DNA of 64,000 nucleotides from Cardinalis cardinalis (lineage: Eukaryota > Chordata > Aves > Passeriformes > Cardinalidae), in assembly GCA_014549065.1 (NCBI GenBank), contig JACDOX010000364.1, positions 259,638-323,637 on the forward strand. Direction: 5' to 3'. The translations under genes were made by a program, and so were the position numbers. Of the stretch, positions 23,201 to 35,200 are shown one piece after another. The notes below the pieces were generated by a model. It did not search any database and had not been told where the DNA came from. It saw nothing but the letters and a program-made list of their open reading frames with translations. Every line of letters begins with the position of its first letter. Positions within the stretch are counted from its first letter, which is position 1.

Positions 23201-26200
23201 TCATCAAGTCCTTTGAAAAGATGCCAGGGTGGAACATTTTACAGCATCAATGTAAAGTTCTAGAAGTCTTAAGTAATGTTATGCCTAAGTATATTTAAAT
23301 AAGAGTTAAGAAGTGGAAAATAGCTGCAGGACTTGCAAAGCTTGTACATTGGAATTGGATTGGAAGCATTCTGCTAATTTCCAGCTGAACTGAGNCTGCA
23401 GTGGGGAACTCCAGTAAACCTTGGAGGATGGAGAATTGCTCCGAGGTTAGGGGGGGAGAGTAGCTGCTAAAACTACCAAAATTATCCATTGAGTGTGCTC
23501 TCTTTATGGTCTAAGTAGGGGTTTTCCTCCTCCAAACTGAAAAAATTACAACTGTAGAGCTACTTGGAGGTCAGGATTTTGTTTTCATTTTACCAAACTT
23601 CTCCATGGTAAACAAGATAAATCTTGTGCTTTGAAGGTAGTAATTTGTTGCAAGTGATTACTTGTTTGACCCTTGAAAAATGTGTTGAAAGCTTTGCTTT
23701 TTAATATGACATGGTCCATTTGTGCTTAACATCCTTATTACACAGTTGTTATCAAAGTGCTAACAACATCTACCAGAACAGAATTGTATTTTTCAATACA
23801 TGCTGCTGGTGAANAGTAGTTTGTGCACCATTTGTTTGGTTGCTCACACAGCTGATCATAAGAGAACAAAAACTGAAACATAAACAAGCCTTAAAAATAA
23901 TTTTGCTATGGGATCAAATATGATATTGTCTGACTGCAACAGAATTATAGTGGATAAGTGTAGAATTTGTCTCTCTTTTTGCATATGGAGGGAGATAAAT
24001 ATGAAATCTCCTTTTATTCAGTTAATCAATAAACCAGTGGTGCAGGGTTCTTTGTCTTGGATTATGTCTGAGTCATANACATAACACCTCATGGTTTGTT
24101 GGAAGTGAAAGAAGAACACTTAAAGTGCTTTTTTAGCTGTATTATAAAAGGTCCCCCTTTTTGTGCATTCAGGAAGGTTTGTGAAATGATTTACATTGGT
24201 ATGTGCATTTTTAAATGTTGTGCCTGATGAGGTGGATACTAACTAANCAGAGCTGGGTTAGTTTTAGACTGGAAGAAAATGTTGTGTTCCTTAAGAATAA
24301 TTCATAGTAGCTTCTACTGAATTGGGAGGAGGAGGGAGTCTNCATTAGGCAGAATACAGAGAACATTCAGAAAGGGGAAAAGGAATGAGGAGTGTAGTGA
24401 TCCTCCTCCTGTGCCTTCCTTGCAGAGAGTCCTGACCCCTCCTTCCTGGGCCCATCCCTGTTTTCCTGTTGTTATTTCAGTCCTGGTGTGGCCGTGCTGG
24501 GCTTTCAGAAGCTGTTTCAAAGGGTGTCCACCTTGTAGAGCATTCTGCAGTTCAACATGCTGAGCCATTGCAAGGTGGTGCCTCACTTCCATGCACAGTC
24601 ATTCCTGTGCTTTTGTAGCTTTTTGTTCCTACTCCTTGGGGATCTGCAAGTCCTGGAAAGTCCTGGGGTTTAGGTTATTGCCTTGGAGCTGTTTCTGTGC
24701 AGGTATTTTAGTGTTGGGGTTTTTTGCAAAGAACATTGTGCTAGGTTTCTTTTGTATTGCCTTTTTCATTTATTTTAAAACACTCTTGAACTATATTTTA
24801 CTATAATGGTTGAGAGTGACCTGACTTGTTAATAGGACATATTGGGACAAATTTAAAATTCTTTCTGTTCCACATGGTTCTTACTGTGTGTCCCATGTAC
24901 CTCTGAGGGGGCAGGGGAAACTGGAAAACAAATACTATTTTGCACTTGGTAAAACATTAAGCTTTTCTTTTGAATAAGCAAGTGAATCCTGTGTTTTGAA
25001 GTAATGGCTTTAAATTTGGTTGAAATATTTTGGGGTTGAAGGCTTGTTTTTGTTAGGANGTTCTGCTTGCTCCCTGCTGGGCCCAACACCATATGAGTCA
25101 CAAACNTTTGCAAACAGTTGTTGATGTATTTCCTAGTTTTGTAGCTGTGTTAATTTTTTTTTTGAAGATTCATCTTGTCATCTACTTGCTTGAGCTCCTT
25201 GATTCTTCCATTCCTGGCCTGGGCAGGTGTGTTGTGCCACAGCTCCTGGATCTGCTCCCATTTGTAATGTCCTGGGCCATCCCCATGTGCAGCACTTGNT
25301 GTGCATCATTCCAGGATCAGGGGACCCTGAAAAACCCCTGGGATCCCCACTCAGATGAGTGAGGCTGGAAAGGGGAGTTGTGAACTTGGAGCTGGTCTCC
25401 TTGTAGGAAAATTTTAAATAAAATGCAGCNAGGAGAAAGCTGGATTAGGAAAGATGAAACTTGAGATAACTACTCTTCACCTAAAAGTGTGATTTTTAGA
25501 GAATACACCAGAAATTCTGGTGTATGTGAAGCCAGGGGTGAAGGGGCAGGAATTNGATGAGGGAAATGGAAGCAGGGACNGTGATCTAGCTGGCTGATGC
25601 TGCAGGTTATTGAATACAGGCAGGACATGGAAGAGAACCTGGATNTGGAGCTTTTGAGAGCCAGTCCTTTGCAGGGGAGGAAGGAGTGAGTGCATCCATG
25701 CACAGGGAAATGTGTCCAGGAGGAGGAGGCAGCAACTTCTTCAGTGGAGTCTTTTTCCTGTCAAAACAAAATGAAATTCAGCTTGTTCAAGTCTTACTGT
25801 CAGTGACTGTAAGATCTACAAACAAAATGTGTCTCTTGTTTTTTTTTAATTGCTGGAAATCATGTAATGGTGACCCATCAGTTATCCCGTGGAGCCACAT
25901 GGTAGATAATAGTCCTTGGATTAAGGAGTTCCACTGATTGACTGATCCAGTGCTTTTGAAGGCTTATAATTTAATGCTTAACTTAAACAAAAATTAAAAT
26001 GGCATTGGTGTTGAAGTTTAAAACTGACACTTCCTGCTTCAAGTTCCTCCTAAAATCTTTACCCCATGATTTGATTCAAGATTCAGCCTTTAATTAAATG
26101 ATTGTGTGCATTTATCTTCATGTACCTGCCTAATTCTGAGGGCAGGACAGGCTTGTGCTGAGGTGAGTCAAGGGCACCAGCACCGATTTTGCTCCAGCCA

Positions 26201-29200
26201 CTGAGAGATGAGCAGAGTTAGGAACAGGACAGGACAAGTCTCAGTTAAAGAACTTAGAAGCAAAATCAAACATTTTAACCAGCATGGCTAGATTTAGATC
26301 AGCTCATAGCTTGTTGTCTGCAGTGATGAGACAGAGTTGCTGAAAGATTTTGGTTTAACAATTGCCAGCTGTTCTAACAGACAGTTCTGTCTCAAATGCT
26401 ACTTTTTTTGCATCTTAATTGTCAATATNACCTTCTTTCTAGTTTGTTGATCTAATCTTAAAAGTTTAGGAACTTAAAATTCTCAAAAATGGTTTAACAT
26501 GTTCACTGGAGTGGTCAGGTTAGAGGAGTGCTGGGCGTTCATATTTAAAATAGCATTAGAGNTCTGTGCTTAAAATAAATTTAATTAGCTGGAGGGGTTC
26601 CCCTCTAGAAGACCTGAGTGCAGTGTCATTAAACAGCACCTGAGACAGACATTAAACAGTACCTGAGACAGGAATCCTGCAGGTGAGCTGCTCTTGGATG
26701 GTTTTGGTGCCTTCTGGGCCATTGGGATATCACTGGGGCTGCTCAGGAAGTTCTGGGGCTGCTCAACTTGTGCTTGTTTGAACCTTCCCTCCTCAGGTAC
26801 ATAAACACAAGTGACACTGGGGCACACAGAGCCAGTTGTCTTTACAGCATTTAGAATGTGAATNACAGAGCTCATTTCACACTTGTACCTTCTGTCATGG
26901 GCTCCTAAACGTCTGAAGCACCAGTTAAGAAAAATAAATTGCAGTAGACATTGCTTCACGTAGCAGTGGCCTAATGTGTTTGTTCCAGGGCTGTGTTTAT
27001 TTTAGTTGACTTTATTTCCTGCAGTATCACAGAAGGGACAGCATTTGCACTTGGGTCTCTCCAGAGTGGAAATTTAATACTCTCCACCTCCATCTTCTTG
27101 TTTGACAGATAATGTCATCCCTTCGTATAAAACCAGTGAACAAACAGACAAAAAAAACTCCTTCAAAACCAGGTTCCTGATGTTGGGAAATACTCAGAAC
27201 AGGATCCTGTTGAGTTGTGAACTGGTAGAAAAGCTGAGGTCAAGTAGTCTAAACCTGTTCTAACACAAGGGCTGAACTTGTGCTTTGTAGTGACTGAAGC
27301 TGCTGCCAAAGCCCAGCCCAGAGCTGTGGGCTGGAGGTGCTGAACCTGTCCAGGTGAGCTCCAAGCCAAGCTTGCAGTCTCAGACAGTCAGTGGTTTTTC
27401 TCCAGAATGTGAGGGAAGGGGGAAGGCTGGNCTCTCCTCAGTGGGGTGGCCTGAGCCTTTCCCAGCTTCCCAAACATTGGCATCACCTGTGGGTGTTCTG
27501 CCATCTCCACACTTCCAGCACTGAAAGCAGATTNAGGGGTTTTGTCCTAATTTTTCTGGTGGAATACCATCCTCTAACAAGCTGGAATTCTTTTTAGCTC
27601 CTGAATCAATCTGTACTGTCAGATTGATTGTCAGCCTTTTAAATTCCAGGGTGCCACAACTTTTGTGCTATTTAACCTTCCTATCCCTTGGCTTGCAGTA
27701 ATGTAAAGGCATCTTTCTCCTAGGTTGTGTGATTCCAGAGTACTACATGCAAGTCCAATGAGGAATTCATAGAGATGCTCTTTAATGTGTCTTTTTTTTT
27801 TAATTAAGCTGATAGGATCTTAATCAGCTTCTGCCTTCGTTTTTAAATTCTCTTGGAAGTGATCAGTGAGTTCAAAAGTTATTGTGAGTGTGTCCACAGA
27901 GTGTAAATATACATAAGCTTTAATTTCCATGGTAATCCCAGCATTTGAAATACTGTGGATTGTCCTTTGGGGGGAAAAAAGGATGTTTTTTGTAGGGCTG
28001 CTTATTCAGGAGAGGGAGATATCNGAGTTTATTTATTTGTAGTTCTTTGGCAAAGGAGATCAAATTGATTTCTCATCTGGTGAGGGAAAAGTCTGGACTC
28101 TGCAGTGTGTGTGTTTTCTCTTGGGTGGAAGCTGGAAGCNTGTGTATCTGTTTCAGTGATTCAGTTTCCATAGTGGGTAAGGATTTAAGAAATCCTGGAT
28201 AATGCTGTTAATGTCTCAGAAGGCTTGTTTTCCTGACTTTTTTATCTAACCACGTGCCCCTACTAATATTTCAATAAAACAGTTATTGTTGCCTGTATTA
28301 AGAGCCATTACTGTTGCTAAGTTTAGTTCATACATTTGTAATGCACATTACATATTTAATTACTTTAGGGGGAANATGTGAAGGAAGTGTTACTTCTACC
28401 AGAGTTCTGATTATCAAAATGCAGTGTCCCTGTGCTGAGGGTTGTACTCCATGGGTCATTCACCAGGGAACATGGTATCACTTAGAATGGCAGCTAAAAT
28501 GAGAACCAGAATGCAAAATTTTGCTCTCTTCTGGATCAANTAAATATTACTTTTCCCTGTTTCCATTTCCTGTCTAAGGAAAATTACTCTTCCATACACC
28601 TGTGTGGTGGGAGAGGTTGGCTGGTTGGTTGTGGTAGCCATATAGGTTAATGAGTNCCTAAACATCATCTAAATTATTTACCAGGGTTCAACCCCTTACT
28701 GACTCTCCAACTTATTTTAGATTTAGCCAGTACAATCTGAGACTCCTCAGGGTTTTTCATATCTCTGAGTATTTTGGGGTTTAAGGTAGTTTGGCCTTCA
28801 GAGGATTCATCTGGTGACTGCTCGCAATGAAAATTTCTACCAACAGATCTTCAGTATTCCCTTTGTGTCCAAGGACACAGTGTTTCTGCTGCACTCAGGA
28901 TCTCTGTTCTGGAGCCAAATATTTTGACCTAAAATGGGATTGATGGGAAAGAGGGAAGTAGAGGAATTAAATTTTTNCCCCCCTTAGTTTACTGTCCCCA
29001 AGCATGAAAAATCCTATTTAGCCTTATATAGGAGCCTGTACTGTATATCTATTACAAGTAATTATGGGCTTATCTNCCTGAAATTTACAGCTCTTCTCTT
29101 TAGACTGCATGGATTAATAGCCAGGGTGGGTTCTGTCCTGTAGAATCAAAGGCTGAGTTTTCCCACAGTTGTTCTGTCCTGTGGCAGAAAAATATCTGTA

Positions 29201-32200
29201 TCATAGAATATGTGCATGTTCTGGTGACTCTTGGCATGACTGGTTTTACTCCTTATCCTCATTGAGTTTNAATTTTCTCTTATCCTTTCTCTTCTCTGTA
29301 GCCCTTTTAGGGTCTCCAGCAGGTGGGATCCAGAATTCCATCGGTTCTGTTGGCACGGGCCAGCAGAGCACTCCAGCACTAAGCAATCCCAACCCAATTG
29401 ACCCCAGCTCCATGCAACGAGCCTATGCTGCCCTGGGGCTGCCATATGGCAACCAGCCCCAAACACAGCTGCAGCCCCAGGTCCAAGGCCAGCAGCCAGC
29501 CCAGCCTCAGGCTCACCAGCAAATGAGGACCATTAATGCACTGGGTAAGTGGAGAAAAGACCAAGAAAAAAAGAGTTAAAATAACTGATGTTGAATTTTT
29601 ATTATAGTCTGGTATTCTGCTTGGTCAGAATAGTGACTGTCTGTTCATGTTGTTCAGTAAGTTAAAAATACACTATTTATATAAACTAATTCATTTACAT
29701 TTGAATATTAGAAAGTTTTGAATGTGGTGCTTTTTGCAAATAGCANGAGCTTTAGTTTCTGTTAAAATATAGCTCATTCTGTTAAAATATAGCCCATAGC
29801 TCATTCTCTGATGTGATGAGACAGAATTTCTGAAGGATTTTGGTTTAACAATTGCTCCCTGTTCTAACAGATAATTCTCTCTCAAATACTTTATTTTTTT
29901 GCATCTTAATTGCTAGTATTACCTTCTTTATAGCTTATTGATCTAATCTTAAGAGTTTATGAATTTAAAATTTTAATGGACTCATTTTTGTAGTTCAGAC
30001 TGAAAGTAACTTGGTTCCATAAATAGCCATGTATGTGCAGCACAACAGGTATTGTTATAAAAATACTTAACCTGATAAATTGCTTCTTTAGTTAGCCAGG
30101 TGGGTCAGCAAAATGCAGTTTTGTCATATTATTGTCAAAATTGTGAACTGTGTACCAATGATGTTTAATTTTGTCCCANAGGAGCCAACCAGATGAACCT
30201 TCCCGCAGGAGGAATAACAACAGACCAGCAACCGGGTCTAATTTCTGAAACTGCTCTTCCAACATCCCTTGGGACAAATAAGTAATGCACACATTTTCAT
30301 TCTTGCTCAATTAAACATTTATTTCCCTGTTTATGAACGTAAATAAGAGCATGCTTTAAGAGCTGATTGTATTGGCATGGAGATGGACGTGAACNGCTCT
30401 GCTCTCTCTCCTGTTTCAGTTCCAGAGCTGCCACTTTGTGCCTCCTGAGAGCCCCGCAATATTTACTGCTTTTAAATGAAGTCCCAAAGGAAGAATATTT
30501 TTATTTTTAAGTTCATAGTTGTGATTCTTTACCATTCANACTGTGAATGTGCCTTGTAAACTCCTGAGCTTTGCTGCTTCAGGGGTTGCAGTTTGTTGAT
30601 GCCAAAATTTCATTTAAGAGAATGTTTGATGCAATAGCTAGAAGTGATGAAAGCAACAACTGAAAAATTACTTCAGGCATCAAACCTATAACAAAACTCT
30701 GCATTCTGGTACTCTAACAGTCCCTTTTTTTTTTATTTTAGCCCACTAATGAATGATGGCACAAACTCTGGCAATGTTGGAAACCTCAGCTCAATGCCAA
30801 CGGCTGCACCTCCTTCGAGTACCGGGGTAAGGAAAGCATGGCATGAACATGTCACTCAGGACCTGCGCAATCATTTAGTGCATAAACTGTAAGTATTCAC
30901 CAAGGCTGCCTTTTTCCTCAATGTTTTTAAAGAATTTCAATACAGTAGTTCTGATATTAAGCTGAAAAGAAAGTTATCAGTAGTGGTTCTCAGGTGCTGG
31001 GCCACTCAGGATGGGTTGTTACCTTTAATCCTCCTCTTCAGTTTGTTGTTTGTGCTCATGAAGGAGTGGGCATGGAATTAGTTTCTATTGTTANTAAATT
31101 TGCTCTGCTGTGGTGAACAGTTATTTAGACTCCAGACTGTTAAGCCTCACTTTATTTTCATCATTTGATTTGTTTTAATCTTGTGAGAAATAGTAAAATA
31201 CTATTTTTTAAACCATTTTGATATGCTTTTACATATCTAGTGTGCAAGGAAACATCCAGGGTGATTATCATAGAGCTGTATACTGATTTTGGGAGTTTTT
31301 TCTGAAGATCTTTTTCTGTTATTGTTGCTCTGTCCTTGCAGTGTCCAAGCCATCTTCCCCACTCCTGATCCAGCAGCACTGAAGGATCGCCGCATGGAGA
31401 ACTTGGTGGCTTATGCCAGGAAAGTGGAAGGAGATATGTATGAATCTGCTAATAGTAGGGTATGTGGCTTCAGTCCAACATGTCAAAGAACAGTAGTATT
31501 ACAAATCTTAGAAGCGTAAAGAAAACCCCAGAGAATCATTTCACTGCCCTCTTCATGAGGAAAGTNGTGCTTTCTGTCTGTTTTCTGGCAGTGTTTGTGT
31601 AGTCCCAAGCCATGTGATGTGTGTCACTCCATGCTAATTCACCTCTCAGCTCTAGACACCACCTCCATCCCTACTTGCATCCTCCTGAAATGCAAGAAGC
31701 TTGGAGCANAGCTTGCAGTTCTTGATGTTTCCCTTACTGACTTCCTCCCTTTTTGGCAGTCTCTGTAAGCAGTAGTTTTAAATTTTTCTTAATGCCTCTT
31801 TACCACTGGAGGTTTTCTCTAGGACCCAGTGCTGTTCCACTGCTTACCTTCCACCTGTACTGATGGNAATAATTCTCCTCTACTCTGCAGCACCAGGAGT
31901 GGTTGGGCTAAGACATAAGAAGTCAGTTTGGCTTCTTTGTGGATGGGAAATAAACCCAGAATTCCTGTTGTAGTTCACGAATTTTGCTCTGTTTGCGCAG
32001 AGATGTCAGCTCAAATCTCTCTTACTTGAAGGGAGCAAAGCCCTGTTAATTGACAGGCTGAGGATATGACATGGTGGTAATTCNACCCTAAAGGAACCAC
32101 TCCCTGGAAGTTTTCATTGGGAAAAGNCAACAATATTAGTGCCAGTAGAAACAGCCAGCAAGATCCTACCTGATCAGAAACTTGAGATCCTTTCTTAAAC

Positions 32201-35200
32201 AAGGGAGGAGCATCTAAAGAGAGCAGTTAGTGGCATTTCAGGTGATAATCAGATGATCCAGTCAGACACTTCTGCCCCTCTCAGCCCACCTGCCAGAAGA
32301 GCTGGAGGTGGAAATGCAGGTTTTATTCCTAGAGGCCGAGAGGCAGTGGCCATTCTTACAGTGCTGCTCAGTAACCACGTTGTATCCTCCTTGTAGCTAC
32401 CAAGAGGTTGTTTNCAAGGAAGACTTGGGTGTGCTCAGCTGTGGTTATCCTGGCAGCTTTAAAGACCAATTTTAGATAGAAGGAGGCTTTCCTGGTCACA
32501 CCTGGCTGTCTAAGTACCTTCTCAGCAAGNATGAGCATAGCAAACTCCTGATTGTAAAATGAAATGCCTTCTGACAGACAAACACCCAGAAGTATCTTCT
32601 CCTCACCCCTCAAAACAGCTGTCAGAGCCTCCTGGCCAGAAGTTTCTGTTATTGGAATNCATCTAATGTATTTGGCTCCAAGCAGCAAACTTGGAAGAAG
32701 GCAGTAATTCAGAATGTGTTAACGATGCCATGAGGAATTACATCTTTCTTTTTGAGGAGCTCCCATTCTACTTTGACACTGAAAAACATATTAGTAAGAG
32801 GCATCATTGTAAGGAGTTTAATGCTGTTCTAGCAGCGTGTGCTCCTTGTGAACACAGCCTTTGCAGGAGTCTTTGCAGTGGAAAAGCAGCACAATNTTAA
32901 ATTTACAAATAGGAGCTTACAAGTGAAGTGACTTGAGCAGGGGAGGGGCTGTAAAGGTTTTAAACTGGACAGCAGACAGTGTCTGTGCTGATTTTTGAGA
33001 AACTCTGAGAAGTGACCTGAAAAACAAAGCTTTATATTGCATGACTGGACTTCCTCAACAAGGCTGCTGAGGAATACATATCTCATATTAAGTTTTCAGA
33101 AATTATTAAATCCTGCTGTAATAACAAATTCTGTGCACTGTGTAACCCTGGGTTCTAAGAACATGGTGGCCCCACAAATAAAATGTAGCCTTGAGGGTTT
33201 TTGGAGTTTTTTTGCCTTTAACAGGTGCATAATCACTTGGCAGATGTGTGTCCAGCAATTCTTGACAAGCAGAATTGTCTATGTGGTGTGCACTGTGACT
33301 GTCTTATTGGATCTGTTGTCAGTGTGGGTTGAGTAAAATGGATTTTTCATCTTGTATAGATATAGTGTTTACTTGTCTCTGCCTGTGAACTATTTTTTAC
33401 TGAATTTTCTCCATTCCTTTGAGGTTTTGTCTGGTTTTGTTTATCCCTTGCCATGATTGTTGATAGACTCTTTAGGTAAAGAGCAGCTCTTTTCTTTATG
33501 TAAAAATTGATCTGTGCTTAACATCTGTCTCCTGAAAGTTTATTCAGTGTAACACTGTACTGGGAATATCTTTTTCTTTTGTCTGTGAATTAGTGGAAAT
33601 GTTCACTATGAAAATAACATTTAAAAATCATTAACACCTAGAAACTAAATCACAGCTTCCTGGCTTTTGCTGAAGCAACAGAGAACCTCCAGCCTTCTCC
33701 TTTGCCTGCTAATTTACTCAGAGTAGGCATGCAGGGTAGCCATAAACAAATATAATTTCTGGAAGCTTTTTTTTTTCCTGTTCTGCATTAAAGCAGAATA
33801 GGCTGTCTTCATTTACAGNATTCTGAAAATAAATATTTGTGTTTCAATTAGGCAGATGTATACATTAAAATACAAATCAAACCCAACCCAAAACCAGATG
33901 ATATTATTTAGGTAGACTGAATGAGTTTTGCTGCTGCTGATTGCTCTTTGTTTTTCCCTTTTAGGATGAATACTATCATTTATTAGCAGAGAAGATCTAT
34001 AAGATACAAAAGGAGCTAGAGGAGAAGAGGAGATCTCGTCTCCATAAACAAGGGATGCTGGGGAACCAAGCAGCCTTACAGACCCCTGGGCCCCAGCCCC
34101 CAGGGATTCCCCAGGTGGCTGCTGCCATGGGCCAGGCACAGCCCGTCAGGCCACCCAGTAAGTGCTGCTGGAGCTGCTTCTCAGGAGTCTTTGGACTCCA
34201 GTTAATCCTGAGGTTGTGTTTAGAACTGGTTTTGCTGACCTTTCTTGTGTCGTGTTGCAGATGGGCCTATGTCCATGCCAACCGTGCCTATCAGTCGTAT
34301 GCAGGTTTCTCAAGGTATCTGTTTTCCTCTCTAATTGCANTTTGTGGGTTCAAAATAATTGCTGGGGGGGAAAGGTGATCTTATGTTGGGGTTTTTTGGT
34401 GTTGGGAGGGAGGAACTACAGGGGCTGCCTTCTTCTCAGCATTGCTCTGTGTGTCAGTGCAGTGCTAACAATATGGATCCAACACTTTCCTGGGGATTGG
34501 GAATTAATTCAGTGCTTCCAAAGAGAGGACAGCTCCAGCAAGAGTACTGTGGATAATCTCATTTAAAACACTGTAAAGGGAGAAGGATGTTGGCATGTTT
34601 TCATCAGTTAATTAGCCAAAAATATACCTGTAGCTGGAAACACAGCACATTAGTCCTAACATCTGTGTAACTAATGATAGCCTTTCTTGGTTTCTGCTGG
34701 AAAGTGCATCGAGAAAAGCCTTGGAGCTTGTTCACAGCACTTGTTATTACTCACAGAGGCTGCTGTGAACTCATGGGTGTTTTTTTCCCAAAAAACAAAC
34801 CCATTTCTTTTAGATGCTTCAACTTCCTTCAAAAAAGTGTCCTCAGCTATTTTATTTCTTGGTTCAGAGTTAGTACTAAGTCAAAATTTCTGTTGAAATG
34901 TCCTTGGGAAATAAAATACTCTTAAAATTCATTTGAATAGGAGAACAAGTTGATAACAAGTATAGCTCCATAATTACAGCTTTAGACAAGTTTTTTNGAG
35001 GGATTCAATGTTTTGTGTGAAAAACACAACCCCTGTTAAAGCATTTTGCCANCTTTTGTCCTGATTTGAGGCTTGGAGTTGCCTTGATACATCCCATATG
35101 TATTTTTATCATATTTACTTCAACCATTTCAGGTTGAATAAGACAACCTTATTTCATGTCTGAATAAGACATTGCTGTTTCAAAGCAAATGCCTGATTTT

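Larger units (their letters stand above)
22552..29301 (+). other. CREBBP: CREBBP intron 5
   Basis: 6.75 kb, AT-rich. Recognisable content is the first copy of a 160-bp dispersed pair (26324-26482) and a 23-bp tandem duplication (26625-26671). I see no exon, RNA gene or known transposon elsewhere in it. Confidence 0.8.
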
